Assembly (NCBI GenBank): GCA_016713325.1 | Contig: JADJPJ010000010.1 | Span: 124,001-188,000, forward strand | Reading direction: 5' to 3' | DNA from: Candidatus Flexifilum affinis | GTDB taxonomy: Bacteria > Chloroflexota > Anaerolineae > Aggregatilineales > Phototrophicaceae | DNA: 64,000 bases | Shown here: in pieces, positions 35,401-43,496 of the stretch | Layout of the letters: each line of letters starts with the position of its first letter | Numbering within the stretch: the first letter of the stretch is position 1 | Notes under the pieces: model-generated | The model's input: the letters and a program-made list of their open reading frames with translations, nothing else | The model's database searches: none | What the model was told of the DNA's origin: nothing | Program-made: the position numbers and the translations under genes

Positions 35401-38129
35401 GGGATTGGCGCACCGGGGCAGAGACGGCGCTGGAGGAGCTGGACAGCAAGCTGGGCTGCCAGGCCATCGCGCTGCATCCGCACGGGCGGCGCCTGCTGTA
35501 CAGCGCGGCGGTGAACACCCCGGCAGGCCTGACCCTGCATGACCTGGAGACGGGCGCGATCCTCAAGCGCTACCAGCCGATCGACAGCGACGTGAATGCG
35601 ATCGTCTTCACTTCTGACGGGTCTCGCTTCGCCACCGCCGATCAGGGTACGATCCGCCTGTGGGACACTGAGAGCGAAGCGCTGCTCCACACGTATTATC
35701 CCGAGACGCTGCTGTTCACCAGCATCGCGTTCAGCCCGGATGGGTCGCAGTTGGTGATGGAGAGCACACGGGGGCGGATCGGCATCTGGGATACCGATCT
35801 GACCAGCGCCGCCGTGATTGGCGATCCTCTGCTTTCTATCAGCGATCTGGACCCAACGCGGGGCAGCCAGTTCATCCACGATCTGCGCTACGATGCCGCG
35901 GGAGTCACGCTCTGGGTGGGCAGCAGCAACGGTCTGCACCTGTTCGATCGGCAGACGGGCGAGGCGTACCAAACGATTCCGTTCGAAGATGACGTCTTCC
36001 AGCTAGAGCTTCTGGGGGGAGGCGACGTAGTCGTCGGTGGCTCGGAAGGGGTGGTCGGACGCTACAGCGCCGGGAGCGAGCAGCCAATCTGGACGGCCCG
36101 GCCGCATTTTGGGCTGGTGTATAGCATAGCGGTGCATCCCGACGGGACGCTGATCGCGTCAGGCGCGCAGGATGGATCGATCATGCTGACGAATGCGTCC
36201 GACGGCGCGCTTGTCCGCCGCTTCGCCACAGTGCCGTACGGGGTGTATGGCGTGGCGCTCACGGCCGGGGAGACGATCACCGCGCTTGGCTGCATCGACC
36301 AGACCACCAGCATCTCCGGAACCGCCTGCGGTCAGTACGGGCTGTTCAACTGGGATCTGGCCAGCGGCGATCTGCGCTACACGCTCCCGACCACGCCCAG
36401 CGACCTGGCCTTCGCCGCCAGCCCGGACGGGACGCTGGTGCTGGTCACGGGGGAAGACGACGAATTGGTGCTGTACGATGCGCTGAGCGGCGACCTGCTC
36501 CGCCGCTTCATCGGCCATCAATCGACGGTGTACGATGTTGCCTTCAACGATGATGGCACGCTTGCCGTATCCGGCGGCTACGATAAGCTGCTGTTCGTCT
36601 GGGATGTGGCAACGGGGGAGGCGCGGCGCCAGATTGAGACGAACAAAGTCATCAGCCGGGTGGCGTTCGCGCCCGGTGGGGAGGAAGTCGCCCTCATCGA
36701 CAGCACCGTTTTTGCCGGTCAGACGGACAGCATGGTGCGGCGCTACCGGATTGATGCAGCGCTTTCATCGCTGCTGCTGTGGGTGCAGGAAAACCGCCTG
36801 CCTTACGCCTTCTCGTGCGCGGAGCGCGCGCGCTTCGGAATCGCGCCGACGTGCGACGCTTCGGGATTTGCGCCATCGCCCACGCCGTTTCCGTCGCTCA
36901 CCCCATCGCCGACGCTCGACGTGACGCGCATGACGGCGACGCCGAGCCGCACCCCATATCCCACAACGACACTCACCCCTTCCCCCACTGTCACGCCGAC
37001 GCGCACCCCGAGCCCGGTCGGCGCGGCGCCGCAGTGTGGGTCGTTGTCGGGCGTGCGGTGGTCACCGGATGGCGCGCTGCTGCTGGCGCGCGAGCATGGG
37101 GCCGGCGGCGACTCGGCAATCGTGTGGGATGCAGCGGCCGGCGCGGAACGAACCCGTTATGGCGCCGCGCGGGCGGTATGGTCGCCGGATGGGACGCGGC
37201 TGATCACGACCGGACCCCAGGGCGGCCAGATCTGGGAGACCCGGTTCGGGACCTTCAGCATTCCGCTGGTGATGCCGGACGACGTCGCGCCGGACATCGC
37301 GACGTCCGGCGTGACCGGAATCGGCCAGGTTGCCTGGTCGCCGGATGGGGATCGGGTCGTCGGCGTGCTGACGGATGGACGCGCTATGCTGTGGGATGCC
37401 AGCTCCGGGGAGCCAATCGCCGCGCTCGATACCGGCGGAGCGCGCGTCACCGACATCGCCTGGTCAGACGACACCCAGTGGTTCGCCACCGCGACCGACG
37501 GCGGGACGGCCGTGCTGTGGGACTCCAGCGGCGGGCGGCGATCGACCCTCAGCCACGATGCGCCTGTTTACGGGGTGGCCTTCGCGCCTGACGGGGAGTG
37601 GCTGGTCACGACGAGCGGGAGCGCGGCGTTCGTCTGGGCCCTGGGAGCGGAGTCGCCGGCACACGTTCTGCAAGAAGCCGACGGCGCGATCGCTTTCGAC
37701 GCGGCATTCTCGCCGGACGGATCACAGGTGCTGGTGCACCTGCTGGGCGCGGACCCGCAGGTGTGGGATAGCGCTTCCGGCGAACGACTGGTTACGCTCG
37801 TCGGCCATGACGACTGGGTGACCGCCGCGCTCTGGTCAGGCGACGGGACCCGTATCGTCACGAGCAGCCTGGATGGTGCTGTACGCGTTTGGGATGCTGC
37901 AACCGGGGCAGAGATGCGCGCGCTCGATATGCGCGCTTCCGTTTGGGGCGTGGCCTGGTCACCCGATGGCGAAACGCTGGCCGCCGCCGCCGAAAATGGC
38001 ACCATTCGCCTGTGGAGCGCGCGCACGTGGCGCGAGCGACGCTTCCTGTTTCCTCCAGCGCAGGCCTCGGCTGCGGTCATCACTGATGCGCCGCGCACGA
38101 TCGACACCGCGCTGGAGCGACTGCGCTGA
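32448..38129 (+). CDS. TIR-nSTAND NTPase-transmembrane-WD40 receptor-like protein
   Basis: 1,893 residues. Residues 1-100 resemble an effector-associated adaptor domain. Next is a TIR-like domain (about 108-235: RLFVSYSRKNEPDARRIVND, WYDRDKL, and ARDELKAA with the candidate catalytic Glu). An nSTAND1 NTPase follows (about 260-690), with Walker A GASGSGKSS (about 305) and Walker B LIIFIDQFEEVF. One membrane helix follows (about 714-736, VVFAAFAIVALILAAFAV). Two WD40 blocks (about 825-1450 and 1525-1885) are split by a Thr/Pro linker (TPSPTVTPTRTP). TIR domains of this type can cleave NAD+ or signal by nucleotides; STAND ATPases oligomerise when a sensor is engaged. The helix and the secreted-type linker suggest that the WD40 sensor faces outward. 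A defence or stress-signalling role is inferred. Confidence 0.85.
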   Translation: MTAPHPLEPGIDAIVADVLAPLLIAEGDRLRLLENAIGRHPVFAQIGFGGSAREFTPRLVAALRAQAPAEDGTPLLWLVLQSVRGRVPPADKARIDALRPTFNLPVVARLDRLFVSYSRKNEPDARRIVNDLCNAGLRVWYDRDKLRAGMNWWQEIEQNIRRADYFVFCLSPDSIASKVARDELKAAREAGKPIIPAMLVSCIDLLNTPEHGDLAWLADLHILDFTRPEQYNLRLREIILSLPGFAPPDEYILEQIDPGKLVNPFRGLEAFNEVDAFFFTGRDDDVARLSARVSDGARTRLLAVVGASGSGKSSLVRAGLLPILRAAHPDWRSVIMVPSSTPREALADVLHELTGKDDLRERLRAGPHALDDLAAEVMAGTRDDAHLIIFIDQFEEVFTQTPPDEQHHFLELLLHAIMQPRGRVFVLFTMRADFFDRLSATPALAALVRDNLDIATDMTLAQLRMAIEQPARRAGVTYEPGLVDVILEDVNAQPGSLPLLQFALQKLFDERADGSRVMTLEAYRAMGGVQGGLARTADGVYDALPDADKDVLRRVMLRLVEVGDSAVTRRRVSAHDLTLTHVAPGQVDEVLARLTDRDARLLVASVPPEEIRAQQPGTVTYEISHEALITGWKLLAGWIETNRADLRLSSDILALAKDWDAGGRSSVDYLLTGGRLAAALDWMLRGDPTDLQREFVEASAARQRQVQQRAARRNRILTVVFAAFAIVALILAAFAVDRQGQAEASAQGLATQILIADANAADAASVALAANGLVERERREELALALAIEANAIPQPPLFSQAALARLGYLGGVMRQVLTVTEGSRDSMSALAYSPDGRFLATGTLFGGLRLWEMTTHTLVADLEGHDSGIEAVAFSPDGRYLISGGGYLADDAGAVRLWDLQGSFASRELVGHRAQIVTVGFMADGAHAFSTDQEGGAIVWSIPDGAQVSARPQQDFALGIQSALHPDNARLIVVQQLSGEVSAWDWRTGAETALEELDSKLGCQAIALHPHGRRLLYSAAVNTPAGLTLHDLETGAILKRYQPIDSDVNAIVFTSDGSRFATADQGTIRLWDTESEALLHTYYPETLLFTSIAFSPDGSQLVMESTRGRIGIWDTDLTSAAVIGDPLLSISDLDPTRGSQFIHDLRYDAAGVTLWVGSSNGLHLFDRQTGEAYQTIPFEDDVFQLELLGGGDVVVGGSEGVVGRYSAGSEQPIWTARPHFGLVYSIAVHPDGTLIASGAQDGSIMLTNASDGALVRRFATVPYGVYGVALTAGETITALGCIDQTTSISGTACGQYGLFNWDLASGDLRYTLPTTPSDLAFAASPDGTLVLVTGEDDELVLYDALSGDLLRRFIGHQSTVYDVAFNDDGTLAVSGGYDKLLFVWDVATGEARRQIETNKVISRVAFAPGGEEVALIDSTVFAGQTDSMVRRYRIDAALSSLLLWVQENRLPYAFSCAERARFGIAPTCDASGFAPSPTPFPSLTPSPTLDVTRMTATPSRTPYPTTTLTPSPTVTPTRTPSPVGAAPQCGSLSGVRWSPDGALLLAREHGAGGDSAIVWDAAAGAERTRYGAARAVWSPDGTRLITTGPQGGQIWETRFGTFSIPLVMPDDVAPDIATSGVTGIGQVAWSPDGDRVVGVLTDGRAMLWDASSGEPIAALDTGGARVTDIAWSDDTQWFATATDGGTAVLWDSSGGRRSTLSHDAPVYGVAFAPDGEWLVTTSGSAAFVWALGAESPAHVLQEADGAIAFDAAFSPDGSQVLVHLLGADPQVWDSASGERLVTLVGHDDWVTAALWSGDGTRIVTSSLDGAVRVWDAATGAEMRALDMRASVWGVAWSPDGETLAAAAENGTIRLWSARTWRERRFLFPPAQASAAVITDAPRTIDTALERLR

Positions 38130-38160
38130 AAGAATGACGACTTTACGGCAAGGGGAAATC

Positions 38161-39744
38161 ATGAAACTGTTACGGATGATCAGGGTGACAATCGGGCTGG
38201 CACTCACCGGGCTGGCAATGGGCGTGCTGGGAACAGCACTGGCGCAGGACTTGCCGCAGTACGACACACTCTATGCCGTGCAGTGGTCGCCGGACGGGAT
38301 GCGTCTGCTGGCGGGCGAATACTCCGGGCTGGTGGTGGTATGGGATGCCGTCACCGGGGCGGAGCTGCATCGCTTCGAGGGGCACGGCGCCAACACCTTC
38401 GACGGCGGGCGTGGTCGTTGGTCCCCGGACGGCGCAACGATTGTCACCTACAGTGCCGACAACAGTGCGCGCCTGTGGGATGCTGACAGTGGCGCGCTGC
38501 TGCATACGCTGAGCGGGCACAGCGACGAAGTGGTGTTCGCGCCGTTCTCGCCCGATGGGTCGCGGCTGGTCACAATCAGCGAAGATAATCAGGCGCGCGT
38601 GTGGGATGTGGCTAGCGGCGCGGCGCTGCTGACCTACAGTGGCCATGATGCGGCGCTGCGGGATGTCGAGTGGTCGGCCGATGGCGCGCGCATCGCCACC
38701 GGCTCCGAGGATGGCACCGCGCAGATCTGGGACAGCACGACGGGCGAAACGCTGCTCACGCTGGCCGATCGTGTCGACAACGAGTCGAATGCTCTGATCG
38801 ACCAGGATCCTATGGTGGTTGGCGTGGCCTGGTCGCCCGACAATTCCCGGATCGCCGTCACTGGCGACGACGGCGCGGCGATTGTGTTCGACGCGGTGAC
38901 GGGCGAAAGACAGGTTGTGCTGCAAGTGCCTCCTCCGCAGGTTTTGCCCATGTTCGCCGATACCGTCGTCGATGCCTACTGGTCACCGGATGGCACACGC
39001 ATCCTGCTGCACACTTTCTTACAGCCGCCGTCGATCTGGGATGCCGCAGATGGCGCACTGCTCTACGTCCTGACCGGACACGAGGATCTGGTTACGCGCA
39101 CGCGCTGGGCGGCGGATGGCAGCGCCTTGATGACCACCGGCGTGGACGGCACTATCCGCCTGTGGGACATGGCGACACAGGAGTTTGTGTCTATCGACAG
39201 TCATGAATCGATCTGGTCGGCCGAGCTCTCACCCGACGGGGCGCTGATCGCCACCACCAGCAGCGCGGGCACTGTCCGCCTGTGGGATGCGGCGACCGTC
39301 GAGGAATACCAGTTTATTTTCCCACCCCCGACCGGCGATGCCTTGCTGGATACGCCGATTGCCGGCATGCTCGCGTCGATGGAACAAGATTTGATACAGC
39401 TCGTGGACATGATGTGTCAGATGGATTCGCTGACGGCTACTGCAGAGCCGGGCGTGAACAGCGTGATGATGTGCGACGAAGAGCCGAGCACATGGTCGTA
39501 CAGCGGCGTGTCAGGAGAGATGCTCACGCTTGAAGTCGCCGCGCCGGAGCCGGTGCGCACCAGCATCCTGGGCGCTGATGGCAGCGTGATCGGAGAGACG
39601 GAGGAGAACAGCCTGTCCGTGATCCTGCCCGCCGACGGTCAGTACATGATCAGGATAGAGAAGCTTTCTCCGCCAGGGGAGGCCATCGACGAGCGAATCC
39701 TCATGTTCGATTTCACGCTCTCCACGCCACAGAGGACGCGGTAA
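38161..39744 (+). CDS. Exported WD40-repeat protein
   Basis: The ATG at 38161 follows AAGGGGAAA and begins a signal peptide (VTIGLALTGLAMGVLGTALAQ), 31 bp after the TIR gene; longer in-frame starts overlap that gene. 527 residues: about seven WD40 blades (repeated WSPDG...LWDA) in residues 30-400, then a C-terminal beta domain resembling a PPC fold (SYSGVSGEMLTLEVAAPEPV). Its blades resemble those of the upstream receptor. Being exported and cotranscribed, it may be an external partner or decoy for that receptor, which is inference. Confidence 0.85.
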   Translation: MKLLRMIRVTIGLALTGLAMGVLGTALAQDLPQYDTLYAVQWSPDGMRLLAGEYSGLVVVWDAVTGAELHRFEGHGANTFDGGRGRWSPDGATIVTYSADNSARLWDADSGALLHTLSGHSDEVVFAPFSPDGSRLVTISEDNQARVWDVASGAALLTYSGHDAALRDVEWSADGARIATGSEDGTAQIWDSTTGETLLTLADRVDNESNALIDQDPMVVGVAWSPDNSRIAVTGDDGAAIVFDAVTGERQVVLQVPPPQVLPMFADTVVDAYWSPDGTRILLHTFLQPPSIWDAADGALLYVLTGHEDLVTRTRWAADGSALMTTGVDGTIRLWDMATQEFVSIDSHESIWSAELSPDGALIATTSSAGTVRLWDAATVEEYQFIFPPPTGDALLDTPIAGMLASMEQDLIQLVDMMCQMDSLTATAEPGVNSVMMCDEEPSTWSYSGVSGEMLTLEVAAPEPVRTSILGADGSVIGETEENSLSVILPADGQYMIRIEKLSPPGEAIDERILMFDFTLSTPQRTR

Positions 39745-39784
39745 GCGCATACTGCTGTAGGGGGAGGAGGGCGCTTGTGCAAAG

Positions 39785-40097
39785 CTACTCCTCCTCCGAC
39801 GAGATGACGTTGTGTGACTTCTGAATTCCCTGCCCCATCAGGCGCTGCGCCACACCAATCAGAGCCGGGTAGCGCTTTCCGTCCTCGTCTTCGATGAACC
39901 TGCCTCGCGAGTTTTGGCTGTGCGTTCTGGAGCACGTCGTTCGAGGGAGAGCAATCCAGGGCCAGTAGCCATCGACGCTCAGCACTCGGGGCACCAGATC
40001 AGCGCGCAACGATATACACCTCATTGGCTGATCAGGTGGTGTTGCCCGCTGGCGGACCCAGTTGGCGCCATGCTGGAGATCGGCCACGCTCCACAAG
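39785..40097 (-). pseudogene. Fragment with the RGRFIEDE block (second copy)
   Basis: The minus frame ends RGRFIEDEDGKRYP, ALIGVAQRLMGQG, then a short tail and a stop at 39785. It repeats the block near 15475-15560. The upstream part of the frame (VPRVLSVDGYWPWIALPR) is unlike the first copy. No start or ribosome site is evident. Otherwise this interval of about 350 bp holds no recognisable gene. Confidence 0.4.
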
Positions 40098-40571
40098 TCA
40101 GCCGCTGGTGGCCTCTAATTCTTGCTGCCAACGTGCCAGATGATCAATCACGCCATCCACGGACGGATAAACGCGGCCGATCTTCTCGATGCAGCCCAGT
40201 GTGAAGAAATTGAGACTTTCCCCGACCTTGCTGGTCGACCGCAAACGTGGGCGAGCGTCGCTCAGGATGCCCAGCATACCGATCTTGGTCGGGTCGTGCA
40301 GCGCCAGTTCGTAGAAGATGCCCATTTCGCAGGCGGTGCCGCTGCTGACATCCGGATCGTCAAGTAAGGCGATCAGCGCATTGGCCCAGCGCACCCCCGC
40401 CAGATCGACCTGAAAAACGCGTTCCGGGACGCTCTTCGACTGGTGCGCGTTATGTTCCTGTTCCTGGGGGACGAAGCACTCGTGCCCGGCTTCGCGCAGG
40501 CGGCGGATGTTCGAGGTGTGGAAGTCCCGGTGATAGGGGGTGAACAGGGGGCCGGCGATATACAGGCGCAT
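40098..40571 (-). CDS. Nucleoside 2-deoxyribosyltransferase-like protein (paralogue 1)
   Basis: 157 residues. The family signature is clear: N-terminal LYIAGPLFTPYHRDFH, the ADxxxALLDDPD segment (ANALIALLDDPDVSSGT) and the catalytic Glu in ACEMGIFYE. The family moves 2-deoxyribose between bases, or hydrolyses, through a covalent Glu intermediate; active sites form between subunits. It is the last of three adjacent paralogues in the nucleoside operon, starting 2 bp after paralogue 2 ends. Confidence 0.82.
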   Translation of the reverse strand: MRLYIAGPLFTPYHRDFHTSNIRRLREAGHECFVPQEQEHNAHQSKSVPERVFQVDLAGVRWANALIALLDDPDVSSGTACEMGIFYELALHDPTKIGMLGILSDARPRLRSTSKVGESLNFFTLGCIEKIGRVYPSVDGVIDHLARWQQELEATSG

Positions 40572-40573
40572 CG

Positions 40574-41026
40574 CTAGCCTTCTTTCTCAAGGGCGGCCAG
40601 GGCGGCGTAGAAGTTGGGGTAGACCGCGCCGAATTCGCGAATGCTCTGACGAATCTGCGGGTTGAGCGCCTTGTCCTCGCCCGACCAGCTCCAGCCTGCG
40701 ACGCGTGTATCGTGCAGGAGTCCCATCATGCGGCGCGGCTTGTTCCCGAGGCGCGCGAAAACGTGGAAGGCGCCAATCTGGGCGGCCACGGCGTCGTCGA
40801 CGGTATAGCCATCCAGGATAGCCATCAGCAGATCGGCGTCGCTCAGAGCGCTGTAGGTCGCCTCGAAATCATAGCCGTTCTCGGCGGCCGGGTTTTCCGG
40901 TGGGGTCCAGGTGGCCTCGTGTGGAACGAAGACCTCATGCCCACTCTTGCGCAGGGTAGCGGCGGCGTTGGAAATGTACTCGCGGGAATAAGGGGTCGCG
41001 GCGATCCCTGTCAGCACGATCTTCAT
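40574..41026 (-). CDS. Degenerate nucleoside deoxyribosyltransferase-like protein (paralogue 2, catalytic Glu lost)
   Basis: The ATG at 41026 overlaps the stop of paralogue 3 (ATGA). 150 residues with the same fold pattern (KIVLTGIAATPYSREY...GHEVFVPHE). However, the GPLF loop is replaced by GIAA, and the SSG-x3-E active-site segment reads DDAVAAQIGAF, with Gln in place of the nucleophilic Glu. It is therefore probably not a transferase by itself. Retention between two apparently intact paralogues suggests a structural or ligand-binding subunit. Confidence 0.75.
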   Translation of the reverse strand: MKIVLTGIAATPYSREYISNAAATLRKSGHEVFVPHEATWTPPENPAAENGYDFEATYSALSDADLLMAILDGYTVDDAVAAQIGAFHVFARLGNKPRRMMGLLHDTRVAGWSWSGEDKALNPQIRQSIREFGAVYPNFYAALAALEKEG

Positions 41027-41529
41027 AGAAATAGTTCTCCCTTGGGTAAGTCTGTACGGCCTTCGCGCCAGCCCTTCAGATGCGCGATCACACGATCGAT
41101 GTTGGTGTAGACACAGCCCATATCCAGCAGGCAGCCCAGGCTGAAGGCGTTTACCGCCGGCACCCCGGCGTCGTCGCGCCATTTGCCTCGCTCGTCTGTC
41201 AGCAGGCCGAGCACGCCTTTCTTCGACGGATCGCGCTGCATCATGCTCCAGAAAATGCCGAATTCGCAGGTCAAGCCGCTGCTGATGTCGGGGTCATCGA
41301 GCAGGGCGACGATGGCGTCGGCTTCGGCCACCATGTCGTAGTCCATGTCGAAGATGCCGATCGGTGTGGTTGGCGTGCCGGTATCCCACTCGATAGCCAT
41401 GGCCACGCTGCGCTCATGCGGCACAAGGCACACAAAGCCTTCCGAGCGCAGGCGGGCCGCGTTCCGGGCGTGAAAAGCCCGGTGGTACGGCGTAAACAGC
41501 GGACCCGCCACGTAGATTTTCAATGTCAT
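41023..41529 (-). CDS. Nucleoside 2-deoxyribosyltransferase-like protein (paralogue 3)
   Basis: 168 residues with KIYVAGPLFTPYHRAFHARN, EADAIVALLDDPDISSG and the catalytic Glu in LTCEFGIFW. First of the three paralogues in transcription order, 4 bp after the MalG-type permease. Its active-site segments are close to those of paralogue 1. Cytoplasmic; likely acts on deoxynucleosides brought in by the adjacent importer. Confidence 0.82.
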   Translation of the reverse strand: MTLKIYVAGPLFTPYHRAFHARNAARLRSEGFVCLVPHERSVAMAIEWDTGTPTTPIGIFDMDYDMVAEADAIVALLDDPDISSGLTCEFGIFWSMMQRDPSKKGVLGLLTDERGKWRDDAGVPAVNAFSLGCLLDMGCVYTNIDRVIAHLKGWREGRTDLPKGELFL

Positions 41530-41533
41530 AAAG

Positions 41534-42436
41534 TTATCCCTTCATGCCAGTCATCACAATGCCGCGAACGTAGTAGCGCTGGAGAATGAGGAAAGCCACG
41601 ATAATCGGGACGGTCGCCATTGTGCTGGCGGCGAACGTTAGTCCCCACTGGGTTTGCACCTCGGTTGAAAAAGTTGCGATCGCCACCTGTATCACGCGCT
41701 TCTCCGGGTTAGGCGCGACAATCAGCGGCCAGAAGAACGAGTCCCAGCTCGCCTGGAAGCGGATCAGTGCGAAGGTGATCAGCGCCGGGATGGAGTTGGG
41801 AATCACCACATGGCGGAAGGCGCCCAGATGCGACGTGCCGTCGATGCGGGCCGCCTCCAGGAGATCGCGCGGGATGTCCCTGAAGAACTGCCGCAGCAGG
41901 AAGATGCCCGCGCCGTTGGCGATCCACGGGATGATCAGTGCTTCATAGGTGTTCACCCAGCCAAAGGACCGCATCTGAAGGTACATGGGGATCGCCAGCG
42001 CCTCGAACGGGACGATCACCGTGATCATGAACAGGACAAAGAGGATGTCTCGTCCGGGGAAGTTGAGCTTGGCAAAGGCGTAGGCGGCCATCGAATTGAC
42101 CACCAGGCTGCCCGCCGTTACCGTCACGGCGACGAAAATGCTGTTGCGGATGTAATGCGTGATCGGGAACGGATCAAGCTGCATCAGCTTGCTGTAGTTT
42201 TCTATCGTCCAACTCTGGGGAATAAAAGTTTTCAGGCTGAGCGGGTGGACGTATTCGAAGATTTCCGCCTGCGGTTTGAAAGAGGCCAGAAAAATCCACA
42301 CGAACGGCATGATGAGGATCGCCGCGCAGACGATCAGCACGCCGTAGCGCAGGGCAAACAGCACCCAGTGCTGCCACGTTTTGTGCTTCGTGGCGGTCGT
42401 TGTTCTCGGGGTGGCAAGTCTCTCCGTCGTTTCCAT
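41534..42436 (-). CDS. ABC sugar/nucleoside transporter permease (MalG type)
   Basis: 300 residues, six membrane segments (YGVLIVCAAILIMPFVWIFL onward), EAA motif DLLEAARIDGTSHLGAFRHV and a C-terminal GIVMTGMKG. It follows the MalF-type gene by 23 bp and precedes the deoxyribosyltransferases by 4 bp, so it is in the same operon. The family usually carries sugars; a nucleoside or pentoside cargo is suggested only by context. Confidence 0.87.
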   Translation of the reverse strand: METTERLATPRTTTATKHKTWQHWVLFALRYGVLIVCAAILIMPFVWIFLASFKPQAEIFEYVHPLSLKTFIPQSWTIENYSKLMQLDPFPITHYIRNSIFVAVTVTAGSLVVNSMAAYAFAKLNFPGRDILFVLFMITVIVPFEALAIPMYLQMRSFGWVNTYEALIIPWIANGAGIFLLRQFFRDIPRDLLEAARIDGTSHLGAFRHVVIPNSIPALITFALIRFQASWDSFFWPLIVAPNPEKRVIQVAIATFSTEVQTQWGLTFAASTMATVPIIVAFLILQRYYVRGIVMTGMKG

Positions 42437-42459
42437 GGCGTATTCTCGCTCGACCCTCT

Positions 42460-43356
42460 CTAGTATTCGACGTCTGACCGCAGCAGGATGAACTGCCCGG
42501 CCGTGAGCGCAAGGACGATAGCCAGCAGCACGAACGACAGGGCGGAGCCGTAGCCCAGCTTGAAGTAACGGAAGACCGTCTCGTAAATGTAGTGGACGAT
42601 CGTCTGCGTGCTGTCGGAGGGACCGCCGCTGGTGATGACGTAGATTGGAATGAAAATCTTAAAGGCGTTCACCGTGCTGAGCACGACGACAAAGAGCAGC
42701 GCCCGTCGCAGCAGCGGTAACGTGATGCGCCAGAAGGTTTTCCAGTCGGAAGCGCCGTCGATCGAAGCCGCTTCATACAGATCGCCGGGGATAGACTGAA
42801 TCCCGCCCAGAAGCACTAACATCGAAAAGCCGACTTCCTTCCAAACGCCGATGATCACGATGCTGAACAATGAAACATTGGGATCGGTCAGCCAGCGCAC
42901 CGGCGCGATGGAGAACATCTGAAGCACGCTGTTGATCAGCCCGTTATCGGTATGGAACATGATTTTCCAGACCGTCGAGACGACTACCAGCGACGTCACG
43001 ATGGGGATGATGTAGGCAGTGCGAAAAAAGCCAACTCCAGGGAACTTGTCCTTTATCAGCATCGCCAGGACCAGGGCCAGGACGACCTGAAGGACGACCA
43101 CGGCAATCGCGTAGACGATCGTGTTGACGATTGCTGTGTGAAACACGGTATCCATGAGAATATCGTTGTAATTCTCAAGGCCGACGAACTCTCGCCGCGG
43201 GGAAAGCAGCGGCGCGTCGTAGAAGCTCATCCTGAAAGCTTCAAAGACAGGAAAGAGAGCGAAGACGAACAGTCCGATGATTGCAGGAGCAAGCAGAATT
43301 GCCGCCGCCCGGTATTCCTCAAACCTCAGCCGGTGTTTTCGAACGAAAGTCTGCAT
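42460..43356 (-). CDS. ABC sugar/nucleoside transporter permease (MalF type)
   Basis: The start is set at ATG 43356 with GAGGG upstream (298 residues). Hydrophobic segments begin AAILLAPAIIGLFVFALFPVF; the EAA loop is DLYEAASIDGASDWKTFWRITLPLL. It lies between the binding-protein gene and the MalG-type permease. No ATPase gene is in the operon, so a shared ATPase is expected. Confidence 0.87.
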   Translation of the reverse strand: MQTFVRKHRLRFEEYRAAAILLAPAIIGLFVFALFPVFEAFRMSFYDAPLLSPRREFVGLENYNDILMDTVFHTAIVNTIVYAIAVVVLQVVLALVLAMLIKDKFPGVGFFRTAYIIPIVTSLVVVSTVWKIMFHTDNGLINSVLQMFSIAPVRWLTDPNVSLFSIVIIGVWKEVGFSMLVLLGGIQSIPGDLYEAASIDGASDWKTFWRITLPLLRRALLFVVVLSTVNAFKIFIPIYVITSGGPSDSTQTIVHYIYETVFRYFKLGYGSALSFVLLAIVLALTAGQFILLRSDVEY

Positions 43357-43410
43357 CGCTTCGCCCTCTGCCATCAAAACGTCGATAAGCTGCTAAAGAG
43401 GCGTCGTGCA

Positions 43411-43432
43411 GGGTCGCAGCGAACCGCGACCC
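43411..43432 (-). terminator. Intergenic hairpin after the binding-protein gene
   Basis: A 7-bp GC stem (GGGTCGC 43411-43417 with GCGACCC 43426-43432) in the 140-bp gap between the binding-protein gene and the permease. No T-run follows. As at the two other importers in this window, it probably limits read-through or stabilises the upstream message. Confidence 0.45.
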
Positions 43433-43496
43433 CGGCAAGACTTACGACAACGATGAGCTGCGCTTCGCTTGAGCTAGCCGGCGCAGCTCGACTGCA

